From: Rhytidiadelphus loreus
Taxonomy: Eukaryota; Streptophyta; Bryopsida; Hypnales; Hylocomiaceae
DNA: 64,000 nt
Direction of reading: 5' to 3'
NCBI GenBank assembly: GCA_947034895.1
Contig: OX344763.1
Coordinates: 66,049,093-66,113,092 of the forward strand
Below, piece by piece: positions 49,457 to 59,385 of this stretch (positions within the stretch are counted from its first letter, which is position 1; each line of letters starts with the position of its first letter). A program made the translations under genes and the position numbers. Below the pieces are notes generated by a model. That model saw only the letters and a list, made by a program, of their open reading frames with translations. It was not told the origin of the DNA and made no database searches.

Positions 49457-51519
49457 ATGAGTGGTCAAGGCGTTGAAGGTAGTGGTGGGTTGACCGGCGG
49501 AGGTGACAATAGTAGGAGGCCTAAACCAAAGGGGACCGCCCATGAGCTCCACTATGAGATTTTAGATGATCCCAACATCAAAGCAGAGGGGGGTCCTCCA
49601 AAATGTGCAAGAAGTATGTCAAGATGTACCACATCGACAAGTTGTGGCCTAGGGATGTCCACATCATCCACACTCGTGGTTTTTGTTGCAAGCCAGGGAA
49701 TTGCAACAATGCGCATTTCATTCATCGAGCACATGAAGTTTGGCAGGCCCTCTTTGGGGATAAAGCAATGTCCAAGGGGTATATAAACTACAACTTGGCT
49801 TCTATGGTGTATGCAAAATTGATATTGGCACGCAAGGTGGATTGGAGCACGTTTCCAACGACAACAAATGCTCCACGTGTGCTTGAATGTAATTGGAAAT
49901 ATATTCCCGATTTGTACAATCTACAAACAGGGCCAAGTGAGGCATTTAAATTCAAAAGAGAGGTCAAATCAATGACAATGACTATGACCAAGGACGTGGA
50001 GGTCACAAGTTTGGCAATGCAATTGGCTTCAACACAAAACCATACGGCAATGATTGATTTCAAAGGCGAGCATGTGGAGGGAGACATATTTTTAACTCCT
50101 CCAACGGATTTGATATGCATACCATATGGAACAACAATGGTGGAGCACGTAGCCCCATCCGCACCACATGAATGTCAAGATGAGGTCATTGAGGGAGAAG
50201 TTGCTAACGCTAGTATTGCCATTCAGAATCTTATAGACAGCAATGCTTTAAATCATTTGGCAAGTACTTCGAAGCAAAGTTTGCCGAAGCCACCGAGCCC
50301 GACATTGAATCTAGGAGTTGAGGTGCATCCTTCACCTCATCATGGAGAACAATCGGATGGCGTGCTACCAAATGAGACCATTCTTGGTGGTTTTATTGAT
50401 TCCAAGTATCCACATTTGTCATCTTTGAGGACATCAAAATGGCAAATTGTTCGTCGGATGCCCTTGGTTGCATTATTAAAATCTTTGTGTAAAGGTTCAC
50501 ATTTGTGGCGGTCACACGAAGAACGTTTAAAGAACATGGAGCCCACCAATGAGGATGGCACGAGTAACGGAGGCGCGGAAACCCAATATGAGCCTTCCGA
50601 GAGCCAATGGACTGATTTTGTTTTGACCGCATCAAAATTGGTAGTTACGGCTCAATTTGTAGTTGAAGTCACTCCAAGGCTGCAAGAAGTTGCAACGGAC
50701 TTTTCCAAATTAGCGCCTGAATTGTTGAGTGCTGCCTTAGACTTCGTAAAGTTCAGCCAATCTATGACACCATTTCTTGACGAGCGGGTTACAGACTTGA
50801 AGGTTTTGAGTGAATACCAAGAGGAGATCAAGAAGTATAAGGGTATAGATGTTGAGAATCTCAAGTTGGTGGCGGATGCTTCAAAATTGAAAGAGAAGCT
50901 AGAGACATTGGAGGCTCAATCAGAATGTAGACATAATACATTGCTTTTCCAAAGGAAGTTTATTGAAGACTTGGAGTACGAAATTGTAGCGTTGAAGAAG
51001 AAAATCCGAGAAGGTGAAGTGGATGTTGAGAAGGGAAAGGAGAAAGTGGAGGACATACTAGATGGCATTGAGGTAAACAACAATCCGGATTTGTTATATT
51101 TGACCCCCATCGGTAATACTAATTCCACATTCCACGATGCTTCTATGCAAACGGAAAGTAATGAGGTCGAAGAATTGAAGCAAAAATTGAACGCGGTCAC
51201 CGAAGAAAACACGCGTTTGGAGTCCGAGTTGAAATGACTGCAACGGATAGTGCAATTGGATGAATGTATGCCAAAGAGCACTTTGGACTCTCGATGGTTG
51301 GCATGGGTGCTAAAACTCGAAGACAAACCGTCTGTAGTATCACGAGCAATGAAAGGGCTATTCAAATTGACAATGAAGTTGGATGAAGAACGCGATAGCG
51401 TGGAGTCCTCTCTTTGGCGTTTGAAGAAGATGTTTGATTTACATCCAACGGGGTCCACCAAAATCCCCGGGGAGGACACTCCCTATGTTTTAGCAAACTA
51501 CGTGCGGCGGAAAAAGTAA
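49457..51519 (+). pseudogene. CKKY-family gene, copy 2, two lesions
   Basis: ATG 49457 (MSGQGVEGSGGLTGGG) opens a Gly-rich N-terminus. A one-base loss in the G6 run at 49588-49593 shifts the frame; the downstream frame runs from MCKKYVKMYHIDKLWPRD (49603) to 51519, with one TGA at 51235 that fits CGA to TGA. The core of about 85 residues (CKKYVKM, CCKPGNC, NAHFIHRAHE, NYNLASM, VDWSTF) aligns with copy 1. The rest differs: about 250 residues of linker, then a long coiled coil (roughly 50750-51240), and a C-terminal helical tail ending YVRRKK. Function unknown. It lies head-to-tail before the intact RING-H2 gene, the same gene partnership as at 28-31 kb. Confidence 0.68.
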
Positions 51520-52065
51520 AACAAGTAATACACCTTAAAATTTAATTTCTTTTTCAAAAAAAAAATTATGGATAGATTTTACTACTTTATAAGTTTATGT
51601 TTTGAATTATTGGTATTTTTTTGTGCTAATAGTAATTAGTTATAAATTTTTGAAGAAAAAAGATACACTGTAAAGCTGAAAATAACTTTCACACCTCTAT
51701 ATTATATAAGAAAAAAAATGAAAAAAATGAAAAAAAATTTATATAGAATAGCTTTCTATTGAAAGTTTATTTTGGTTGAATATTGATGCAATAGTCATCT
51801 TCATGTGAGCTCTATAAATATTTTAGTTGGAGAACATGCCATTTTAGTTCATTTTTCAACCCTTTCTAGACAATATATCTTATGTTATTTGGAATTGAAA
51901 TTTTTGTCAATAGAAACCTTTAGTCATTGTTAAACAAAGCTCAAAATTTTAGAATGAAATTATAGTTTATTCAAGGTGAATTACATGAATTACTTTTTCC
52001 ACCGCCGCACGTAGGTACCCCAAATGTAGTGAGAGTGTCCTCCCCTAGCCAAAATCACATATTGG
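51498..52065. repeat. Inverted copy of the CKKY 3' end
   Basis: The last codons of CKKY copy 2 (ACTACGTGCGGCGGAAAAAG at 51498) recur inverted at about 51991-52015, and the similarity continues to about 52065 through GAGTGTCCTCCCC. The two arms enclose about 470 bp of AT-rich sequence. A second CKKY gene on the minus strand appears to have ended here, leaving only its tail next to the RING gene. Confidence 0.6.
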
Positions 52066-52071
52066 GGAGAC

Positions 52072-53307
52072 ATGGATGCAATGTTCGAGCGTTTGAACCA
52101 CACAAAGAAGGAAGAGGTGGCCCCCATTAATTGGGCCTTGGAACTAGAAGAAGGTTGGGTCCCTTATCCCATGCTTTCGGCACACATCAAGAAGAATGAC
52201 AAGACAATGGTGCATGTTTGTGATCCTTCGGCCTTAATATTGGAGGGTCATTGTAGCCTTTGTCGAGTTCATTTTGGCCATGAGAGAGCCCTCACCATGG
52301 GCCAGTGTCCCCACACTTTCCACGTTACATGTATAGTCAGAGCATCCCTTGTTCGTTCGGTGTGCACCGAGTGTTGTTCTTCCTTGCCTCCTAGGTTCTA
52401 CGAAATGCTCGGGATCTTAGAAGCTATGCCCCCCGGCCACGAATACAATCGATGGACCCTTCCATTAGACCAAGCGCCATTCAAATTTCAAAATTATACA
52501 CATTGGGGAAAAAGTCTAACGTGGGATTCGGTAAATTCTACACATGGGCTATACGAATTCTTGGAGGTGCCGATAGATTCCTTGGTGTGGATGACCCACG
52601 ATCAAGAGGTGGAGTTGCAAGCTAGAGGTATTGCCCACGAAGAGGATCGAGAAGTGTTTTGTCATAGTATGGGGGGCCATTGGAGCATGCAACACCACAA
52701 ATTCTTTCGATTTCCCGAAAAGGAAGTGAAGAAAGGACTAGATGGCAATTGGATAGACGTGGAGCCTGCACAAGAGTTTAATGAGTGGTACGGGGATTAC
52801 AATCGCACTTTGCTAGGGAGGGCCCTCTTTTTATCAAAGTTGGAGGAAGCTGCACAAGTTCGTGCCTTTGTGGAACTAGATGGGCAATCAAGCACAGAAA
52901 ATTCAATGGTGGAGGTGGCAGGGGCATTTGATAAGAGGATGGGCGAAATCATAATGCATTGGAGGGCATTTTTAGTGGGGGGAGAAGAACCAAAGTGGTT
53001 TTCCATAAAAAATGATGACGACGTGGTCAACTTTTTGGTAGATAAAGTGGATGCTGCTTTGAGAGCATTGAAGGCAGAAGACGTGGATTTGACTCCAAAA
53101 CGGAAGAATAAATGGAAGATTGAAGACGAGGATGACTATTTTCTAGATACCAAACGACACTTTTCCGTAGTAGACATGGAAGCTGCGTCCAGGGGGCCCA
53201 TGAGTGGCGGAGGTCTTGGTCCTCAGACACGCCGCGCAAGTGCGTGGCTCAAGAATAAAGAGGGTTCGTCACGTCTTTCTGAGGGAGATAGCAATGATAA
53301 TATATAA
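52072..53307 (+). CDS. RING-H2 zinc-finger protein, intact
   Basis: A 411-residue open frame. Residues 61-101 form a RING-H2 finger: C61, C64, C79, H81, H84, C87, C98 and C101, with the same spacing as the broken gene at 28305. It is followed by RFYEMLGILEAMPPGHE and HWGKSLTW, a region also shared with that gene. Further conserved-looking Trp/His-rich sequence (HSMGGHWSMQHHKFFRF) and a charged C-terminus with KRKNK complete it. RING-H2 proteins commonly act as E3 ubiquitin ligases, so it might modify transposon or host chromatin proteins. That role is inference. No stop, no frameshift and no intron. It sits between a CKKY gene and a hAT transposase gene. Confidence 0.75.
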   Translation: MDAMFERLNHTKKEEVAPINWALELEEGWVPYPMLSAHIKKNDKTMVHVCDPSALILEGHCSLCRVHFGHERALTMGQCPHTFHVTCIVRASLVRSVCTECCSSLPPRFYEMLGILEAMPPGHEYNRWTLPLDQAPFKFQNYTHWGKSLTWDSVNSTHGLYEFLEVPIDSLVWMTHDQEVELQARGIAHEEDREVFCHSMGGHWSMQHHKFFRFPEKEVKKGLDGNWIDVEPAQEFNEWYGDYNRTLLGRALFLSKLEEAAQVRAFVELDGQSSTENSMVEVAGAFDKRMGEIIMHWRAFLVGGEEPKWFSIKNDDDVVNFLVDKVDAALRALKAEDVDLTPKRKNKWKIEDEDDYFLDTKRHFSVVDMEAASRGPMSGGGLGPQTRRASAWLKNKEGSSRLSEGDSNDNI

Positions 53308-53639
53308 GGGAATTACACCTTGTTTGTATTTCGATATGACATTACGGAGTGTTGTTTATTTTGAATCTCGAGAGGATTCAATACTATTAATTCACAACAC
53401 TCATAGTATGCTATGAGTTGTTTTTCATTAATATAAAAATATGTGGGTTACTTAAATGATTTTCAATTTACTCACCTAAGTTCATGATATTTTATGCAAT
53501 ACTTTTTTGTCAAGTATGTTTTTGGACATGCCTATCTCTCAACATAATTTTATCTTATTAAAATCATAATCCCTAAAATATCATGCATCTGTAAACTAAA
53601 TCCCTAAAATTAAAACTTGTAGAATTAGTCAAAATCCAG
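53308..53639. other. 3' flank of the RING gene
   Basis: AT-rich sequence with no features recognised. Confidence 0.4.
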
Positions 53640-54000
53640 CAGCCGTCCACTAGTCTGCCACTCGCCTACAATTTCGACGTTGCCGTCCACTTGTCGAAGC
53701 TCGCCGTCCACGATTCCGACACTACCGTCCGCAACTCCGTCATTGCCGTCCGTCTGTCGCAACTCGCCGTCCGTGATTCTGTCGTTACTGGCTGCCGTCC
53801 GCTATTCTGTCGCTACCGTCCGCTTATCGGAGGTCGCTGTCCGCGATTCCGTCGCTGCTGTCCGCCTGTCGCAAGTCGCCGTCCGCGATTTCGACGTTGC
53901 CGTCCGCTTGTCGTAGGTTGCCGTCCGCAATTCCGTTGTTGCCGTCTGCTTGTCGCCAATCACCGTCCATGATTCCGACGTTGCCGTCCGCATTTCTGTT
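53640..54000. repeat. GCCGTCCGC cluster upstream of the hAT transposase
   Basis: A dense, near-tandem run of GCCGTCCGC motifs alternating with TGTCG and TTCCG, unit about 30 bp. All frames across it are open and read periodic Arg/Ser/Thr peptides, which are not genes. It ends about 320 bp before the transposase ATG. Confidence 0.85.
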
Positions 54001-55009
54001 CTCGGAACCATTGGGGCTTTAGAAATGTTTTAGTTTTTGCTACTCAACGGTCATGAGGAATGGGCCTGATTTGAATTCTATAAGTTCTTAGAATTTCAGA
54101 CTAACAAGCACTACTGAGAAACTGAACGCTAAGATTTCCAAGGGTTAGGAGCTGCAATTTATTTTGTGTCCCTTGCTTGGTAATGCATAGTTCAGTGGAC
54201 AAGGGGGGTTTGGTTTCCAAGGCTTCATTCACACATTGTTTGTAATATTTTTTACAAATCTTATCCAACGGTTACATTTTTAATTTGAATCCAATATACG
54301 GAATCGGAGGTGATCACTATGAGCAAGGATTGGTCTTCTTGGTATGGCTTCCCGGAGGTTGGTTAAGTGCAATGCCGATTTTGCAACTTGTTTGCCAAGA
54401 AAGTAAGCCGGATGTTCAGCCATTTAGGATACCAAGGCACATCGGGGTCTCGTGACAAAGGAATTAACCTTTGTTCAAAAATGACATCTCAAGTTCAAGC
54501 TTTATTTTTGGGTTGCCAAGGGGCGATCCCACGAAGATCGTCTCTAAACAATGTGGATGGCAGTGGCACACCTATGGCTATGTGGGAATGCGATAATTCA
54601 AATGGAAGAAACATGGCACGGTCTATTCATTCCGACTCATGCACTGCACCGGAGGATTTGGATCCATTGTCTTCTGAAGTGAACCTCAGTACACAAAGAT
54701 CAAGTGAGCGTGGTACTCCGCGGGGATCAAGCAGTAGGCCTCTGATTAGTCAGAAGCAAAGTAGTCTGGTGAATGGATTTGAAGAAGCAAATAAACGCAA
54801 GTTGAATGCGGTGTGGGCCAGTTTCTTTTATGCTGCAAACATACCATTTGCTGTTGCTAGGAACCTAGCATTCAAAGAAGCGGTGAAGAGAACAGCCAAG
54901 TTTCAACGGCCTTATATCCCACCGTCATATCACGACTTACGCCATAAATTGCTTGACCAAGCGAAGGTAGACATTCAGGGTTGACGAATTGCAACGTCCA
55001 GGGCAAAAT

Positions 55010-55260
55010 CACGTCCATTTTTCGGACATCCGGACGTCCAGATTTTCCGGACGCGCGGACGATGTGGACGGCGACCATCGGACGGCACCTGTTGGACGTT
55101 CAGACAATGCGGACAGGCGATCGGCACGGGCAAGTGGACGGCCATCGTAGATGGGCGGTCGGCGTAGTAGGCACAGACGGGCGGACGGCCATCGTAGACG
55201 GGAGGACGACCCGGTCGGCACGAACGGCCATCGCAGACGGGCGGACGGCCCGACCACAGT
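55010..55260. repeat. Left subterminal GGACGG cluster of the nested element
   Basis: Many GGACGG/CCGTCC motifs. The first 60 bp closely match the end at 62629 read inward, including GGCAAAATCACGT and TTTTTCGGACATCC. Confidence 0.85.
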
Positions 55261-55261
55261 A

Positions 55262-58200
55262 AAATGCCATAAGACATGATTTTCAGACTTCTTTTACGCA
55301 GGGTCAAATGACTTTCTTCAAAAAACTTTTAACTACAAAAAGGTTGAAAATGAAGCCAAGTTTCACCTCCAACAATTCGTTCCAAGTTTCAACCTTCTAA
55401 CAAAAAGATATGAATCATTTTCTAAGGCTGTGCTTGAAAATGGTCAAAAAATTGTTGTCCGCTCCTCCGACCCGCCGTCTGCCCTTTCGGAAGGCCCGTT
55501 TGACCCTCTGCTGACCGTAGTAAAATGCCATAAAACATGATTTTTAGACCTCTTTTAAACATAGTTAAATGTCTTTTGTCAAAAAACTTTGAATTACAAA
55601 AACGTTGGAAATGAAGCCAAGTTCCACCTCCAAGAATCCGTTTTAAGTTTCAACCTTCCAGCAAAAGTTATAGACCATTTTCTAAGGCTGTTTTTGATAA
55701 TGGCCAAAAAAACGTTGTCTTCTACTCCTCTCCTCCGACCCCCCGTTCGCCATCTAACCACTCGTCCGCCTATTGTACCCTCCATCCAGTTGTATTGTAT
55801 TGATGAATTTTTAAAAGTACAGATTCGCTTTTCAAGACTTCTATTTAATACTACAAAGTACAAACATTGTATATAGCATTTATGTATACAAAGGAAGGAT
55901 AATCCAAGTTAAACTTTCACACATTGAAATATGCACTATAATTGTTATACCCTAAACCCTAAATCTTAAACCCTAAATCCTAGATCCTAGACCCTAAACC
56001 TTGAATTTTACATTAGTGAACAAACACATTGCTTTAATGTGCAAAATATGTTTGACTTCTAATTCCCTTAAAATGTGATTATCATGATGTACTACATATG
56101 GATTTTTGCATAGTTCATAAGCTTATTCATATATGTTGTCAACATGTTCTTGGTATTTTCTACATCAATTATGATGTGCCAATTTACAAATATCAAACAT
56201 ACAATTATAATTTGAAGTTTTTTTTTCTTTAAGTTTTGTTGTAAAATGCATTAATAGTTTGAAACATCAAAGTATACATAGTACAAGCAATTATATTATT
56301 TTATAATTGTATTACAAGATGCTACAAAAAATGCTTTAAATATTTTAATGTAATTTAATGTTGTTCAAGATTAAATATTGCATTTATACACCAAAAATAT
56401 TATTGAAGTTGTTTTCCTACACCCTTAAACCTATAAATTGTAAATCGTCAACTATATATCTCATATGAAAAATATTGGTGCTTGAATAGTTTAAAACATA
56501 ACCGACCTTTGTCGAACATGAATACATGATGGCCCCTCATATGATCCCTTCAACACTTTTGGGTTCTTTATTTTTACTTAAGAAGATTGAATTGATCATT
56601 ATTTAATTAGACAAGAGATTTTATTGCAATTATATTGTGGAAGATCTAGCATGCTTGGTTAATTATATATATTACTAAAAGTCAAACTATATAGTTTTTT
56701 GTCTTAATCCAATCGATATTGTATTCTTCAAGGTTTTAAATTACGGAATTTTCTGTAAAATCATTTGTAAATGCATTATTTTATAGTGTTTCTTCAATTC
56801 TTTGGTTATAAGTTTGTGGTATACATTTATATTTCTATTTGTACTTATGTCTTCGGTTTTGTTAATTTATAATGATAGTAGTATTGAATTTTTTTGGGAA
56901 AAGTTAAAAGACTATTTTTTCAGATGATGTCTAATATTTGTAAAGATACTGAGATACTTTTCTAAATTTTTAATGGCAAATTCTTGGTATGGTGAAATAA
57001 AACTCAGTAGTTTGTAAATTAGGATTTTGTAGGATTAGGAGTTTATATATTTGTTACATTATCTGATTGTCAAAATTTGAATGTCAAAAATATTTAAAAA
57101 ACTTATTTATCAAATGTATTTTAATAAAAAAATTTGGCAAACATAATGTTTTTCAAATGAAAGAAATAATAGAGATGAAAAGAAACATTTTCCATGACAT
57201 TTCTAGTCTTTACTTTATATAAACAAATAGCCCTTTGAACTCTGTTTTTAGTGTTTATTCTTAGCAATTTAAAAAATAATAGAATCTAGTGTGATAAAGA
57301 ACAAAATATATATTAAAATGATTCCAAATTTTTTCAAGATGAGATATAAAACTAAACTAATAATATAAATTATTAAATCACAATTGCACATGTCACATTT
57401 ACAACAAGATGAATTGAAAACATCATTATTGATGTATAAATACATTACAAATATATATTAATGAGGGTCATCATAGTCATATACAAAAAATCATCACATT
57501 TGAAGGTTGATTATGTTTTAAACTATTCAAGCACCAATATTTTTCATACGAGATATATAGTTGACGATTTACAATTTATAGGTATAAGGGTGTAGGAAAA
57601 CAACTTCAATAATATTTTTGTTGTATAAATGCAATATTTAATCTTGAACAACATTAAATTACATTAAAATATTTAAAGCATTTTTTGTAGCATCTTGTAA
57701 TACAATTATAAAATAATATAATTGCTTGTACTATGTATACTTTGATGTTTCAAACTATTAATGCATTTTACAACAAAACTTAAAGAAAAAAAAACTTCAA
57801 ATTATAATTGTATGTTTGATATTTGTAAATTGGCACATCATAATTGATGTAGAAAATACCAAGAACATGTTGACAACATATATGAATAAACTTATGAACT
57901 ATGCAAAAATCCATATGTAGTACATCATGATAATCACATTTTAAGGGAATTAGAAGTCAAACATATTTTGCACATTAAAGCAATGTGTTTGTTCACTAAT
58001 GTAAAATTCAAGGTTTAGGGTCTAGGATCTAGGATTTAGGGTTTAAGATTTAGGGTTTAGGGTATAACAATTATAGTGCATATTTCAATGTGTGAAAGTT
58101 TAACTTGGATTATCCTTCCTTTGTATACATAAATGCTATATACAATGTTTGTACTTTGTAGTATTAAATAGAAGTCTTGAAAAGCGAATCTGTACTTTTA

Positions 58201-58780
58201 AAAATTCATCAATACAATACAACTGGATGGAGGGTACAATAGGCGGACGAGTGGTTAGATGGCGAACCGGGGGTTGGAGGAGAGGAGTAGAAGACAACGT
58301 TTTTTTGGCCATTATCAAAAACAGACTTAGAAAATGGTCTATAACTTTTTGCTGGAAGGTTGAAACTTAAAACGGATTCTTGGAGGTGGAACTTGGCTTC
58401 ATTTCCAACGTTTTTGTAGTTCAAAGTTTTTTGACAAAAGACATTTTACTATGCGTAAAAGAGGTCTAAAAATCATGTTTTAAGACATTTTACTGCGGTC
58501 GGCAGAGGGTCGGATGGGCCGTTGGAAGGGCGGACGGCGGGTCGCAAGAGCGGTCGGCGGGTCGGAGGAGCGGACGGCAATTTTTTGGTCATTTTCAAAA
58601 ACAGCCTTAGAAAACTGTTTATAACTTCTTTTTGGAAGCTTAAAACTTGAAATGGATTTCTGGAGGTAAAACTTGGCTTTATTTCCAACATTTTTGTAGT
58701 TCAAAGTTTTGTGAAAAAAGACATTGTACTATGCATAAATGTGATCTGAAATTCATGTTTTATGTCTTTTTACTGCGGTC
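55262..58780. repeat. Giant inverted repeat (foldback) in the nested element
   Basis: The arms, about 55262-56500 and 57508-58780, are near-identical inverted copies of roughly 1.25 kb around a 1-kb AT-rich centre. Each arm holds two related units of about 240 bp containing GAAATGAAGCCAAGTT, and a telomere-like run of CCCTAAA (55950-56010; inverted at 58013-58070). Short frames inside the arms occur in mirrored pairs and are not genes. Confidence 0.9.
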
Positions 58781-58969
58781 GGACGGAGGACTAAGAAGAC
58801 TGCAATCTTTGGAGATGTCCCATAGTTGGAGTTTTTGTCCAAATTGAATGTATTATATACCATTGGAAAGCTGTGAATGATATCTTTCCAATGGTATATT
58901 ATGGTGCACATGAATGTGGACAGAACATTTGATGGTCAGGCGTTCGACTAGATGAGCGAACGGTATGGA

Positions 58970-59385
58970 TTCATTTGTTTTGCCGTCCGCTCGTCCGTCT
59001 GCACCGACTGCAAGGCCGACCTCGTGGCTGTCAGCATGTCCGGTCAACCGCTTGGCCGTCCGCCCTGTCGACTTTATGGCCGTCCGCTTGGCCGTCCGCC
59101 CTGTCGACTTCATGGCCGTCCGCTTGGTCGTCCGCCCTGTCGACTTCATGGCCGTCCGCTACTTCGCCCAGTCGACCGCATGAGCGTTAGTCCGTCGAAA
59201 ATCCCGGTCGGCCCGTCCGCTCTTCGCTATCCGTTGGAAGCTTCGGTCGGCCCGTCTGCGATCTACTTGTCCGCTCGATGCCGTCGGAAGTTTTGTCCGT
59301 CCACCCGTCCAGTGGTCGGACGGTAGTCACCACTAGGTATGTCAAAAGACGTCTTGGGGTCAGCGTCCGCGGACTCTGGACGTCC
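58970..59385. repeat. Right subterminal GGCCGTCCGC cluster of the nested element
   Basis: The unit TCGACTTCATGGCCGTCCGC, about 30 bp, repeats in tandem at 59060-59160, followed by scattered CCGTCCGC motifs up to GACGTCCGGACG near the terminus. Confidence 0.85.

Noticed and set aside
53680..54011. Open frames on both strands in the GTCCGC repeats (also 55000-55300, 58950-59330 and 62250-62660)
   Set aside because: A near-tandem repeat without T-rich codons stays open in every frame; the peptides are periodic Arg/Ser/Pro or Thr runs.
55589..58424. Mirrored frames in the two foldback arms that look like a duplicated gene
   Set aside because: They are the same DNA in inverted copies with no recognisable domain; the duplication is of the repeat arm, not of a gene.
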